Assembly: GCF_015352955.1 (NCBI RefSeq)
Contig: NZ_JACYOX010000007.1
Span: 93,357 to 157,356 of the forward strand
Reading direction: 5' to 3'
Length of the DNA: 64,000 nt
Source: Noviherbaspirillum soli
Lineage (GTDB): Bacteria > Pseudomonadota > Gammaproteobacteria > Burkholderiales > Burkholderiaceae_D
In this document: positions 18,373 through 27,259 of the stretch, piece after piece
Layout of the letters: the number at the start of each line of letters is the position of its first letter
Numbering within the stretch: the stretch's first letter is position 1
Notes under the pieces: model-generated
Seen by the model: only the letters and a program-made list of their open reading frames with translations
Told to the model about the DNA's origin: nothing
The model's database searches: none
Position numbers and translations under genes: made by a program

Positions 18373-18422
18373 AAAGAGGATGACCGGCACGAGCCGGGCT
18401 ATCGACATCACGGAGACAGACA

Positions 18423-20216
18423 ATGACGAACAACCCTACCCAAGCGGCGGCAGACTGGCTGGAACAATTCGGCGCGGCCCTGAAGAGCAACGACCCCGAT
18501 GCGGCGGCCGCGCTGTTCCAGGAAGACTGCTACTGGCGCGACCTGGTCAGCTTCACCTGGAACATCAAGACCATGGAAGGCCGGCAGCAGGTGCGCGACA
18601 TGCTGGCGGCGCGGCTGGCCGACACCGCGCCGTCGAACTGGCGCCTTGAAGGCGAACCCACCGAAGCCGATGGCGTGGTCGACGCCTGGCTGACCTTCGA
18701 GACCGGCGTGGCGCGCGGCCGCGGCCACCTGCGCCTGAAGGACGGCCGTGCCTGGACGCTCCTGACCACGATGACGGAACTGAAGGGCCACGAGGAAAAG
18801 ACCGGCGAGCGGCGCGCCAAGGGCGCCGAGCATGGCGTGCAGAAGGGCCGGCTTTCCTGGCTGGAAAAGCGCCAGCAGGAAGAACGCGAGCTGGGCTACG
18901 GCACCCAGCCGTATTGCCTGATCATCGGCGGCGGCCAGGGCGGCATTGCGCTCGGCGCGCGCCTGAAGCGCCTGGGCGTGCCGACCATCATCGTCGAGCG
19001 CAACCCGCGCGCCGGCGACTCCTGGCGCAACCGCTACAAGTCGCTCTGCCTGCATGACCCGGTCTGGTACGACCACCTGCCCTACCTGCCCTTCCCGGAC
19101 GACTGGCCCGTGTTCGCGCCCAAGGACAAGGTCGGCGACTGGCTGGAGATGTATACCAAGGTGATGGAACTGAACTACTGGAGCAGCACCGAGGCCGTCA
19201 GCGCACGTTTCGACGAAGAGAAGAAGGAATGGGAAGTGCTGGTCAGGCGCAATGGCGAGGAGGTGACGCTGCGCCCGAAGCAGCTGGTGTTTGCGCTGGG
19301 CGTGTCGGGCTTTCCGAATGTGCCGAAAATCGAGGGCGCGGAAGACTTCCAGGGCGTGCAGCATCACTCCAGCAAGCATCCCGGCGGCGCCGCCTTTGCC
19401 GGCAAGAAGGCGGTGGTGCTGGGCGCGAACAACTCGGCCCATGACATCTGCGCCGACCTGTGGGAGAACGGCGCGGATGTCACCATGGTCCAGCGCAGCT
19501 CGACCCATATCGCGCCGTCCGAATCGCTGATGGAACTGGCGCTGGGCGGGCTGTACTCGGAGCAGGCGGTGGCCAAGGGCATCACCACCGACAAGGCCGA
19601 CCTGACCTTCGCCTCGGTGCCGTACAGGATCATGCACACCTTCCATATCCCGGTGTACGAGGAAATGAAGAAGCGCGACGCCGACCTCTACGAGCGCCTG
19701 GAAAAGGCCGGCTTCATGCTCGACTTCGGCGACGACGGCTCCGGCCTGTTCATGAAATACCTGCGGCGCGGCTCGGGCTACTACATCGATGTCGGCGCCT
19801 CCGAACTGGTGGCCAACGGCAGCATCAAGCTCAAGAGCCGGGTCGACATCCGGCGCATCAAGGCCAATTCGGTGGAACTGAGCGACGGCACCGAGCTGCC
19901 GGCCGACCTGCTGGTGTACGCCACCGGCTACGGTTCGATGAATGGCTGGGTGGCGCGGCTGGTGTCGCCGGAAGTGGCGGACAAGGTCGGCAAGTGCTGG
20001 GGCCTGGGCTCGGCCACCACCAAGGACCCCGGTCCGTGGGAAGGCGAACTGCGCAACATGTGGAAGCCGACCGCGCAGGAAAACATGTGGTTCCATGGCG
20101 GCAACCTGCATCAGTCGCGGCATTATTCCCGCTACCTGTCGCTGCAGTTGAAGGCGCGCATGGAAGGCATACCGACCCCGGTCTACGGCCAGGCGGAGGT
20201 GCATCACCTGCGCTGA
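18423..20216 (+). CDS. Flavin-containing monooxygenase with N-terminal NTF2-like domain
   Basis: 597 residues. Residues about 1-140 form a SnoaL/NTF2-like alpha-beta barrel (WLEQFGAALKSNDPDAAAALF, then CYWRDLVSFTW). The remainder is an FAD/NADP monooxygenase: FAD site IIGGGQGGIALGARLKRLG near residue 170, the ERNPRAGDSWRNRY and WYDHLPYLPFPDDWP blocks, and a second nucleotide site VVLGANNSAHDICADLWENG near residue 340. The NADP site has Asn in place of the usual Gly, which is common in this subgroup. The family oxygenates soft nucleophiles or inserts oxygen beside ketones. The sigma-54 control region and adjacent activator suggest substrate-induced catabolism, with the ALDH oxidising a resulting aldehyde. 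Substrate unknown. Confidence 0.9.
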   Translation: MTNNPTQAAADWLEQFGAALKSNDPDAAAALFQEDCYWRDLVSFTWNIKTMEGRQQVRDMLAARLADTAPSNWRLEGEPTEADGVVDAWLTFETGVARGRGHLRLKDGRAWTLLTTMTELKGHEEKTGERRAKGAEHGVQKGRLSWLEKRQQEERELGYGTQPYCLIIGGGQGGIALGARLKRLGVPTIIVERNPRAGDSWRNRYKSLCLHDPVWYDHLPYLPFPDDWPVFAPKDKVGDWLEMYTKVMELNYWSSTEAVSARFDEEKKEWEVLVRRNGEEVTLRPKQLVFALGVSGFPNVPKIEGAEDFQGVQHHSSKHPGGAAFAGKKAVVLGANNSAHDICADLWENGADVTMVQRSSTHIAPSESLMELALGGLYSEQAVAKGITTDKADLTFASVPYRIMHTFHIPVYEEMKKRDADLYERLEKAGFMLDFGDDGSGLFMKYLRRGSGYYIDVGASELVANGSIKLKSRVDIRRIKANSVELSDGTELPADLLVYATGYGSMNGWVARLVSPEVADKVGKCWGLGSATTKDPGPWEGELRNMWKPTAQENMWFHGGNLHQSRHYSRYLSLQLKARMEGIPTPVYGQAEVHHLR

Positions 20217-20237
20217 TATTGGCGTGGATCAACAAAT

Positions 20238-20263
20238 CATTAGTTTCTCTACAGAAACTAATG
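20238..20263. repeat. Perfect 10-bp inverted repeat (hairpin or operator)
   Basis: CATTAGTTTC (20238-20247) and GAAACTAATG (20254-20263) separated by TCTACA. It sits between the monooxygenase stop and the small gene at 20302. There is no T run after it, so an operator is as likely as a terminator. Confidence 0.6.
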
Positions 20264-20267
20264 CGTA

Positions 20268-20305
20268 CCATGGCATGCTCTTTTGTCAAAGGAGAAATGC
20301 CATGG
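20268..20305 (+). promoter_or_regulatory. Hairpin enclosing the ribosome-binding site of the next gene
   Basis: CCATGGCAT (20268-20276) can pair with ATGCCATGG (20297-20305). The second arm contains the ATG start codon of the small gene at 20302 and the loop contains its AAAGGAG ribosome-binding site. Such a fold could limit translation. Pairing is read directly; regulation is inferred. Confidence 0.45.
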
Positions 20306-20610
20306 CACAACCGCTTTGTTTCTACCGTGATCTGACCGAAATCGCGGAAAAACGCATCACTGAACTGATCCTGCAGGCCGGGACCGCGGAGCGGCGCGAC
20401 GACGCGCCGTTTCCCGAGGCCGGCGGCTATTACCGGGCCTGCGCACTGACGGTGTTCCTGGCATGGAATGACGTGACCGAGGGCTGGCAGACCCGGCAGG
20501 ACCGCGACCGCCTGGCCGCGCTGGCCGGTGCGGATGGCCTTGAACCGGCGTGTTCGGCGCAGGCGCCGTTGCCGGGCATTAGCCGCGGACGAGCGAGGCT
20601 GGATGCCTGA
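20302..20610 (+). CDS. Small protein of unknown function
   Basis: 102 residues starting at an ATG behind a strong AAAGGAG. The first 65 residues look like a folded alpha-helical domain (YRDLTEIAEKRITELILQAG, then YYRACALTVFLAWNDVTEGW); the last 30 are low-complexity and may be a tail. No signal peptide or membrane helix. I do not recognise a family. The gene begins 85 bases after the monooxygenase stop on the same strand. Two inverted repeats precede it, the second overlapping the start codon, which suggests its expression is controlled separately. GC content and codon use look native. Confidence 0.6.
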   Translation: MAQPLCFYRDLTEIAEKRITELILQAGTAERRDDAPFPEAGGYYRACALTVFLAWNDVTEGWQTRQDRDRLAALAGADGLEPACSAQAPLPGISRGRARLDA

Positions 20611-20801
20611 ACCTGACCGTCCGGAGCCTGGCGCGGCGCGCCATGCCTGGCCGGCCAGGAAACCCGGCAGTACTGCACGCATGCTTGACTGGGTCGTACG
20701 CTGTCCATTCCGGCGCCGGGCACAATGAGCAGCCAGAACCTTGCGGACACGCCGCCGTTCCCGCCGAACAACCGGGTGGCGGCCCCGCCGACCGAGGCAC
20801 C

Positions 20802-21920
20802 ATGGCTGATTCCAATTCCGACATCCACATTCCTTCCCGCACACAACGCCAACGCCCATCCGCTTCCGGCCGGGGCTTCCTGCGCCAGGTAGTCGGCTTC
20901 TACGCGGTTGGCGCATTATTCGTGGCGCTCGCCGCAGTGGTATGGCTGGGTGGCGAGGTGCTATTGCTGCTGTTTGCCTGCATACTGCTGGCGATTCTGT
21001 TGTACATGGCAAGCAGGAAGGTGCGGCACTGGCTGCCGGTTTCACGCGGAACTGCCCTGGCCATCGTCGTGCTGGCAAGCTGCGCCGTGATCGGCGTCGG
21101 CGGCTGGCTGATGGCGCCGCAGATCGGCGAGCAGAGCGGCACCCTGGCCGATGCGCTGCCCAAGGCGCTCGACAAGGTGCGCGCCATGCTGGAGGACATT
21201 CCGCTGTTGCGCAGCCTGGGCGCCAGCCTGCCGTCCAATGAAGACCTGATGGGCCAGATGGGCTCGGTGCTGCCGCGCACCGGCCTGTTCTTTTCCGGCC
21301 TGCTGGGCGTGATCGGCAATATCGCCATCATCGTATTCGTCGGCATTTACTTTGCCGCGCAGCCGCGCATCTATATCGAGGGCATCATCACGCTTGCGCC
21401 CTTCGGCAAGCGCAAACGCATCAGGGAAGTGATGTCGGAAATCGCCGCGACACTGTCGCAATGGCTGGCAGGCAAGCTGCTGTCCATGCTGGTGGTGGCG
21501 GTGGCCAGCACCGCCGGCCTGTTGCTGCTGGACGTGCCGCTGGCCCTGGTGCTGGGCATCCTGGCAGGTCTGCTGGACTTCGTGCCATATGTCGGCCCGA
21601 TCATGGCCGGCGTGCCGGCGGTGCTGGTGGCCTTCTCCGAAAGCCCTGCCACCGCGCTGTATGTGGTGCTGCTGTTCGTCTTCATCCAGTCCGCCGAAGG
21701 CTACCTGCTGCTGCCGCTGGTGGAACGCCGCACGGTTTCGCTGCCGCCGGCGCTGACCATCATGATGCAGGCGCTGCTGGGCGCGATGTGGGGCTTCGCC
21801 GGCGTGGCCCTGGCAACGCCGATTGCCGCGGTGGCGGCGGTGCTGGTGTCGATGCTGTATGTGCAGGACATGCTGGGCGACCCGGTAAAGACGCCAAGCG
21901 AGAGCGGGGCCGGCGGCTAA
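20802..21920 (+). CDS. AI-2E family transporter (PerM-like)
   Basis: 372 residues with about eight membrane helices and a central soluble region. It matches the AI-2E exporter / PerM family: an N-terminal helix pair, a middle helical segment (DALPKALDKVRAMLEDIPLL), and the conserved C-terminal core with GILAGLLDFVPYVGPIMAGVPA and EGYLLLPLVERRTVSLPPALT. Some members export autoinducer-2, others act as Na+/H+ antiporters, so the substrate is uncertain. The ATG at 20802 is chosen because GAGG lies 6 bases before it; the frame is open further upstream but that stretch is not conserved. It appears to be a single-gene unit followed by a REP pair. Confidence 0.9.
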   Translation: MADSNSDIHIPSRTQRQRPSASGRGFLRQVVGFYAVGALFVALAAVVWLGGEVLLLLFACILLAILLYMASRKVRHWLPVSRGTALAIVVLASCAVIGVGGWLMAPQIGEQSGTLADALPKALDKVRAMLEDIPLLRSLGASLPSNEDLMGQMGSVLPRTGLFFSGLLGVIGNIAIIVFVGIYFAAQPRIYIEGIITLAPFGKRKRIREVMSEIAATLSQWLAGKLLSMLVVAVASTAGLLLLDVPLALVLGILAGLLDFVPYVGPIMAGVPAVLVAFSESPATALYVVLLFVFIQSAEGYLLLPLVERRTVSLPPALTIMMQALLGAMWGFAGVALATPIAAVAAVLVSMLYVQDMLGDPVKTPSESGAGG

Positions 21921-21977
21921 ACAAACTTGCCGCATGGCGACATGGCGGGCTGGCGTTGACGGTTCAGCTTGTAATTT

Positions 21978-22008
21978 GCAGGGTGCAACCCCCGCAGGGC
22001 ATTGCACC
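21978..22008 (+). repeat. Degenerate REP hairpin
   Basis: GGTGCAA...ATTGCACC around CCCC-GCA-GGG, with a decayed foot (GCAG in place of GTAG). It pairs with the inverted copy at 22061-22095 to make a two-element unit between convergent genes. Confidence 0.65.
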
Positions 22009-22060
22009 AGACCGCCGAGCAGCTCAGGGCTTCGGCCATGCCTATCGTCCCGCCACCCAT

Positions 22061-22095
22061 GGTGGAATGCCCTCTTCAGGGTTATTCCACCCTAC
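22061..22095 (-). repeat. REP hairpin, inverted
   Basis: On the minus strand it reads GTAG, then GGTGGAAT...ATTCCACC, the same arm variant as at 1397. It ends 12 bases from the fumarylacetoacetase stop codon and may also act as its transcript end. Confidence 0.75.
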
Positions 22096-22106
22096 TCCTT
22101 CCCTGC

Positions 22107-23423
22107 CTACGCCCTGGCCGGCAGCACCGTGCCCCAGCACTCGCCGAAGCCGATGCGCGCCGCGCCGGTCTTTTCACACCAGCCGCGCAGCACCACCGCA
22201 TCTCCGTCCTCCAGGTAGGTGCGCGCCTCGCCGTCGGGCAACTGCAGCGGCTGCTTGCCGCCGACGGTCAGTTCCACCAGCGCGCCGGCCTGGTCCAGCG
22301 TCGGTCCCGACAGGGTGCCGCTGCCGAACAGGTCGCCCGGCTGCAGGTTGCAGCCGTTGACGGTGTGATGCGTCACCATTTGCGCCACGGTCCAGTAGGC
22401 GTGGCGGTAGCTTGTGCGGCAGATGCTTGCATCGCCCTGCCCGGCCTTGCGCATCGCCGGTGTCTGGATGCCGACCTGAAGCTGGATGTCGAAGGCGCCG
22501 CCACGGCGGTTGTCTTCGGAGTCGAGATAAGGCAGGGGCTGCGGCTCTCCGGCGGGGCGGTCGAATGGCACGCGGTAAGGCGCCAGCGCCTCCAGCGTCA
22601 CGATCCACGGCGAGATGGTGGTCGCGAAATTCTTCGACAGGAAGGGGCCGAGCGGCTGGTATTCCCAGGCCTGAATGTCGCGCGCGGACCAGTCGTTGAG
22701 CAGGCAGATGCCGAATACATGGTCTTCCGCTTCCTCCATCACGATGCGGTCGCCCTGGCTGTTGCCGGTGCCGACGAAGATGCCCAGCTCCAGCTCGATA
22801 TCGAGCCGCTTGCAGGGGCCGAACGTGGGCTCGGCCGCGCCGGGCGGCATGGTCTGGCCCACCGGACGATGGAAGTCCCGCCCGGAGACGCCGATGCTGG
22901 AGGCGCGGCCGTGGTAGCCGATCGGCACCCACTTGTAGTTGGGCAGCAGCGGATTGTCAGGGCGGAACTGCTTGCCGATGTTGGTGGCGTGATGCACCGA
23001 GGTATAGAAGTCGGTGTAGTCGCCGATGCGTGCCGGCACATCGTATTCCGCTTCCGCCTGCGGCACCAGGCAGGCTTGCAGGCTGGCCTGCTCAGCAGCG
23101 CCCTCGCGCAGGGCGCGCGACAGCGCCAGGCGCAATGCGCGCCACTTGCCCGCGCCGAGCGCCATCAGGGCATTGAGCTTGTCCTGCGCGCCCGCCTGCA
23201 GCGCGATCGCAGCGTCGCCGCTGAAGACGCCGGTGCCGGCAGCGGCCGACAGGTCGAGGATCTGGTCGCCGATCGCCACGCCGCCGCGGAAGGCTTCGGC
23301 GCTGCCCTTGCGACGAAATACCGCGAAAGGCAGGTTCTGGACCGGAAAGTCAGACGCCGGCAGGTTGGCGGAAGCAACCCAGCTGCGCAGCGCCGGATCG
23401 TGGGTTTCATTCAGGTTGTTCAT
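22107..23423 (-). CDS. fahA: Fumarylacetoacetase
   Basis: 438 residues, the normal size. Fumarylacetoacetase splits fumarylacetoacetate into fumarate and acetoacetate, the last step of tyrosine and homogentisate breakdown. The N-terminal SH3-like domain starts with HDPALRSWVASANLPASDFPVQNLPF. The catalytic FAH domain has DYTDFYTSVHHATNIG, the metal-binding LDIELELGIFVGTGN and LLNDWSARDIQAWEYQPLGPF, all strongly conserved. It follows hmgA on the same strand with 63 bases between, so the two form an operon. The maleylacetoacetate isomerase gene that acts between them is not adjacent and must be elsewhere or be replaced by a glutathione-independent route. Confidence 0.97.
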   Translation of the reverse strand: MNNLNETHDPALRSWVASANLPASDFPVQNLPFAVFRRKGSAEAFRGGVAIGDQILDLSAAAGTGVFSGDAAIALQAGAQDKLNALMALGAGKWRALRLALSRALREGAAEQASLQACLVPQAEAEYDVPARIGDYTDFYTSVHHATNIGKQFRPDNPLLPNYKWVPIGYHGRASSIGVSGRDFHRPVGQTMPPGAAEPTFGPCKRLDIELELGIFVGTGNSQGDRIVMEEAEDHVFGICLLNDWSARDIQAWEYQPLGPFLSKNFATTISPWIVTLEALAPYRVPFDRPAGEPQPLPYLDSEDNRRGGAFDIQLQVGIQTPAMRKAGQGDASICRTSYRHAYWTVAQMVTHHTVNGCNLQPGDLFGSGTLSGPTLDQAGALVELTVGGKQPLQLPDGEARTYLEDGDAVVLRGWCEKTGAARIGFGECWGTVLPARA

Positions 23424-23486
23424 AAGCGTATCGGGCCCGTGGTTGTTTCCCCGGCTTCACGGCACAGGGACGGCGTTAAGCGCCAT

Positions 23487-24809
23487 TCATTTGGTTGTCG
23501 GAGAAAAGTGCTTCTTCAGGTTCTGCCAGCACTGGAAATACTCGCTCTGCAATTGTGACGTCTCCAGTGCAAACTGCGTGGGCTTGATCGCCACCGGCGT
23601 TTCGAACATGAAGGCCATGGTGTCGCCCACCTTGCCCGGCGTGGACGTGTCGGAGCGGCTGGCCTTCTCGAAGGTGCCGGCATCCGGGCCATGGCCGGTC
23701 ATGCAGTTGTGCAGGCTGGCGCCGCCGGGCACGAAGCCTTCGGCCTTGGCATCATATTCGCCATGGATCAGGCCCATGAATTCGCTGGCCACGTTGCGGT
23801 GGAACCAGGGCGGCCGGAAGGTGTTTTCCGCGGCCAGCCAGCGCGGCGGGAAGATCACGAAGTCGATGCTGTCCACGCCCGGCACGGCGCTCGGCGACTG
23901 CAGCACCAGGAAGATGGACGGGTCCGGATGGTCGTAGCTGATCGAGCCGATGGTGTTGAAGCGGCGCAGGTCATATTTGTAGGGCGCGAAGTTGCCGTGC
24001 CAGGCCACCACGTCCAGCGGCGAATGGCCGATCGGCGCGCTCCACAGGCGGCCGCCGAATTTGGCCAGCAGTTCGAAGTCGCCTTCCTTGTCTTCATACC
24101 AGGCCGATGGCGTCAGGAAGTCGCGCGGATTGGCCAGGCCGTTGGACCCGATCACGCCGAGGTCGGGCAGCCGGAACAGCGCGCCGAAGTTCTCGCAGAT
24201 ATAGCCGCGCGCCTGGCCGTCCGGCAGGCTCGCCTGGAAGCGCACGCCGCGCGGTATCACCACGATTTCCTGCGGCTCGACATCGATCCGGCCCATCTCG
24301 GTGGCAAGCGACAGGCGTCCCTGCTGCGGCACGATCAGCAGCTCGCCGTCGGCGTTGTAGAAATAGCGGCCGTCCATGTCGCGGTTGGCGGCATACAGAT
24401 GGATCGCGCAGCCTGTGCCGGCGTCCGGCGCGCCATTGCCGGCCATCGTCACCCAGCCCTCGACGAAGTCGGTGGCGGCATCGGGCATGGGCAGCGGGTC
24501 CCAGCGCAACTGGTTGGGCGGCGTCGGCGGAACGCTGGAGAAGTCCGATACCAGTCCTTGCGAAGGCAACTGTTTGAAAGGCTTGTGCACCGCGGCCGGG
24601 CGGATGCGGTAGAGCCAGGAGCGGCGGTTGTGGCTGCGCGGCGCGGTAAAGGCGGTGCCGGAGATCTGCTCGGCATACAGGCCATAAGGCGCGCGCTGCG
24701 GCGAGTTCTGTCCTACCGGCAGGGCGCCCGCCAGGGCTTCGGTGGCGAACTCGTTGGCGAAGCCCGACATATAGGATTCGGGAAAGGAAGCGGGTCTGGC
24801 GTCGGTCAT
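23487..24809 (-). CDS. hmgA: Homogentisate 1,2-dioxygenase
   Basis: 440 residues. This iron enzyme opens the homogentisate ring to maleylacetoacetate in phenylalanine and tyrosine breakdown. Diagnostic segments are [28 protein letters not shown] at the N terminus, [21 protein letters not shown]-like [25 protein letters not shown] with iron-ligand His and Glu, and [10 protein letters not shown] near the C terminus. The ATG at 24809 has AAGGAG 8 bases before it; a GTG three codons earlier lies too close to that site. It is first in the hmgA-fahA operon and divergent from a LysR gene, whose product is the likely regulator. Confidence 0.97.
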   Translation of the reverse strand: MTDARPASFPESYMSGFANEFATEALAGALPVGQNSPQRAPYGLYAEQISGTAFTAPRSHNRRSWLYRIRPAAVHKPFKQLPSQGLVSDFSSVPPTPPNQLRWDPLPMPDAATDFVEGWVTMAGNGAPDAGTGCAIHLYAANRDMDGRYFYNADGELLIVPQQGRLSLATEMGRIDVEPQEIVVIPRGVRFQASLPDGQARGYICENFGALFRLPDLGVIGSNGLANPRDFLTPSAWYEDKEGDFELLAKFGGRLWSAPIGHSPLDVVAWHGNFAPYKYDLRRFNTIGSISYDHPDPSIFLVLQSPSAVPGVDSIDFVIFPPRWLAAENTFRPPWFHRNVASEFMGLIHGEYDAKAEGFVPGGASLHNCMTGHGPDAGTFEKASRSDTSTPGKVGDTMAFMFETPVAIKPTQFALETSQLQSEYFQCWQNLKKHFSPTTK

Positions 24810-24919
24810 GGCTGACACTCCTTGTGGTCATGGGATGCGGCGAACCGCCGCAATCAATCGAAGAGCCACACTATAAGCAGGGATGGCACCGTTTAAAATA
24901 CAAATGCAAAAATGACGAC

Positions 24920-24936
24920 TATTGACCATATCAATA
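24920..24936. promoter_or_regulatory. LysR-type operator in the hmgA-lysR divergent region
   Basis: TATTGACCATATCAATA is a perfect 6-bp-arm palindrome containing the T-N11-A LysR motif. It lies 12 bases before the lysR ATG, well placed for autorepression and for activation of hmgA. Confidence 0.65.
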
Positions 24937-24947
24937 ATGGGTAGAGC

Positions 24948-25907
24948 ATGCGCGACGTTGCCGACATCGATCTGAACCTGCTGGTGGTGTTCCACCAGCT
25001 TTACCAGTTGCGCCATGTGTCGCTGGTGGCCAAGCGCCTGGGCCTGTCGCAGCCAACGGTGAGCAATGCGCTGGCGCGGCTGCGCAAGACCTTTGGCGAC
25101 GAGCTGTTCGTGCGCACCGCCCACGGAATGCAGCCCACGCCGGGCGCGGACCGGATTGCCGAGCCGGTCGGGCAGGCGCTGGCCAGCGTCAGCGCGGCGC
25201 TGAACCTGGAGGAGCCGTTCGACGCGGCCAGCAGCGAGCGCCGCTTCGTGATTGCGATGACCGATGTCGGCGAGATCCACTTCATGCCGCGGCTGGTGGA
25301 ATACTGCGCGCGCCTGGCGCCGCATGTCGGCATCAGTTCGGTGCGGGCCAGCGCGGTGGACTGGCAGCAGCAGATGGAAGCCGGCCGCATCGACCTTGCG
25401 CTCGGCGCCTTCACCGACGTCGCCGAGCGCTTCTTCCATCGCCGCCTGTTCAGCCAGAACTACGTCACCATGTTCCGTCGCGGCCACCCGTTCGCGCAGC
25501 GCAAGGTCGGCCTGAAGGAATTCCTGTCGGCACGGCACCTGTTCGTCGATTCGCGCGAAAGTCCCTACGACCAGATCAATGCCCGGCTGGAAAAGGCCGG
25601 CGTGACCCGCTCGGTGCAGTTCCAGGTGCCGCATTTCACCGCGGTGCCCTACATCGTCAGCAGCACGGACATGGTGGTGACCGTGCCGAGCAAGCTGGCG
25701 CAGCAGGCCTGCGGGCCGTTCAGCCTGGATTTCACCGCGCCGCCGCTGCGGCTGCCGGCGCTGCATACCCACGTGTTCTGGCACCGCCGGTTTCACCAGG
25801 ACAGCGGCAACCAGTGGCTGCGCGCGCTGATCGCGGAGTGCTTCGTGGAGGAACCGGCGACGGCCAACGGAACATCACCGGCTGTGGGAGCGCCGCCGCT
25901 GCCCTGA
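24948..25907 (+). CDS. LysR family regulator, probable controller of hmgA-fahA
   Basis: 319 residues. The N-terminal winged helix-turn-helix is of the NodD/PcpR-like type: DIDLNLLVVFHQLYQLRHVSLVAKRLGLSQPTVSNALARLRKTFGDELFVRTAHGMQPT. The rest is a periplasmic-binding-like effector domain (RRFVIAMTDVGEIHFMPRL onward). It is divergent from hmgA with 138 bases between the starts and has a LysR box just before its ATG, the arrangement of a regulator that senses an aromatic intermediate and drives the divergent operon. The effector (homogentisate or a tyrosine-pathway acid) is inferred from position only. Confidence 0.92.
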   Translation: MRDVADIDLNLLVVFHQLYQLRHVSLVAKRLGLSQPTVSNALARLRKTFGDELFVRTAHGMQPTPGADRIAEPVGQALASVSAALNLEEPFDAASSERRFVIAMTDVGEIHFMPRLVEYCARLAPHVGISSVRASAVDWQQQMEAGRIDLALGAFTDVAERFFHRRLFSQNYVTMFRRGHPFAQRKVGLKEFLSARHLFVDSRESPYDQINARLEKAGVTRSVQFQVPHFTAVPYIVSSTDMVVTVPSKLAQQACGPFSLDFTAPPLRLPALHTHVFWHRRFHQDSGNQWLRALIAECFVEEPATANGTSPAVGAPPLP

Positions 25908-25969
25908 TGCACCCGATGCGCAACGAAATACCCACGTCGGCGTGATGGCTTATTGATACGGGGCAATCC

Positions 25970-26010
25970 GCCTGCTAAAATATTTCCTTCAGGAAAATAT
26001 TTTAGCAGGC
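25970..26010. promoter_or_regulatory. Large perfect AT-rich hairpin before the diguanylate cyclase gene
   Basis: Two 16-bp arms, GCCTGCTAAAATATTT (25970-25985) and its exact complement (25995-26010), enclose a 9-base loop. The second arm ends 8 bases before the ATG at 26019, next to the GGGG of the ribosome-binding site. It could be an operator or an RNA structure controlling translation. Confidence 0.65.
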
Positions 26011-26018
26011 GGGGTCTC

Positions 26019-27188
26019 ATGCTCGACACGAAGGAAGCGTTTCTCATCGCCTCGCTCTTATGCTTCGTCATCTTCCTTCTGCTCTTCTCTGTCAAGCAGG
26101 ACCGCGTCCACGGCGTGCGCCAGCTGCTGCTGGCCAGCGTGCTGGGCATGGCCGGCAACATCCTGTATGCATTCGGCCGCGAGATGCCCGTCGTCTTTGC
26201 CTATGAAGTGGCGAACGCGGTCTATGCGGCGGCCTCGGTGGCGATCCTGGTCAGCTACCGGCAGCTGTTCGGCGCGCGTTGTCCGGCAACGCTGACGTGC
26301 GCCAGCATTGCGCTGCTCACGGCCGTCACCGCCTACTTCCATTACGTGGTCGATTCCTTCGACGCCAGGACGATCGCGGTGTCGGGCTTCCAGGTCGGCA
26401 TAGCCGGCATCATTGCCCTGACCGTGCTCAGTTCGCGCGACTACCAGGGCCGCTCCCGCTATCCGGCCATCTATGTGCTGTGCATGTGCGCCCTGATAGG
26501 CGGCGGCCATCTTGCCCGCGTGGTCCGGCATGCCGTCATGTCGGACGTCCCGCGCTCGCTGCTCGAACCCAGCGGCATCAACCTGCTGTTCCTGTGGGCC
26601 AATGCCTTTGCCCTGCCCTGCCTGATGCTGGGCGGCCTGCTGATTGCCCATTGCAGGATCGTCACCAGTATTGAAAACGCGGCCAACTGCGACTTTTTGA
26701 CGGGCGCCTGGTCCCGGCGGGCCTTCCATGAAAGCGGTCCGCGGCTGCTGGAACGAAGCCGTTATGACGGGCAGCCGCTGGCCCTGCTGCTGATCGATCT
26801 CGATAACCTCAAGCCAACCAACGACACCTACGGCCATGCTGCCGGCGATGCGGCGCTGACGGACTTCGTGCGGCTATCCCGCACGGCCTTGCGGCCGGTC
26901 GATTTCATGGCGCGCATCGGCGGCGACGAATTCGCCCTGCTGCTGCCCGACACCGATCTGATCGCCGCGGTGTCCGTGGCGCGGCGCCTGCAGGCCGTGA
27001 CCGCCGCCGGACAATCCGGCCGGACGCTGCAGATCACGCTCAGCATGGGCGCTGCGGTGCTGCATGCCGATGACACGCTGCATACGCTGCTGAAGCGGGC
27101 CGACGAGGCGCTGTATGGCGCCAAGGCGGCAGGCCGCAACCGGGTGATGACCGAAGCCGGCGGACGCGTCGCCAGGCTGGCGGCCTGA
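26019..27188 (+). CDS. Membrane diguanylate cyclase (GGDEF)
   Basis: 389 residues. Six or seven helices occupy residues about 5-215, a membrane sensor of unknown ligand. The GGDEF domain (about 225-385) has the catalytic ARIGGDEFALLLP and, five residues before it, the RPVD inhibitory site (RxxD), so the enzyme should make cyclic di-GMP and be shut off by its product. The GTP-binding segment LLIDLDNLKPTNDTYGHAAGD has Pro for the common Lys-Ile pattern, a small deviation. A perfect hairpin ends 8 bases before the ATG. It is followed closely by a small protein gene. Confidence 0.92.
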   Translation: MLDTKEAFLIASLLCFVIFLLLFSVKQDRVHGVRQLLLASVLGMAGNILYAFGREMPVVFAYEVANAVYAAASVAILVSYRQLFGARCPATLTCASIALLTAVTAYFHYVVDSFDARTIAVSGFQVGIAGIIALTVLSSRDYQGRSRYPAIYVLCMCALIGGGHLARVVRHAVMSDVPRSLLEPSGINLLFLWANAFALPCLMLGGLLIAHCRIVTSIENAANCDFLTGAWSRRAFHESGPRLLERSRYDGQPLALLLIDLDNLKPTNDTYGHAAGDAALTDFVRLSRTALRPVDFMARIGGDEFALLLPDTDLIAAVSVARRLQAVTAAGQSGRTLQITLSMGAAVLHADDTLHTLLKRADEALYGAKAAGRNRVMTEAGGRVARLAA

Positions 27189-27259
27189 CGGCATCGCCGA
27201 GAACTTCACTGCGTGGCGGGCATCCAACCTGTCCACACTGCTCTGAGAAGGAGTAACAG

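Noticed and set aside
24920..24936. FNR/CRP-type box in the hmgA-lysR region
   Set aside because: The half-site spacing is one base short of an FNR site; a LysR T-N11-A box fits better.
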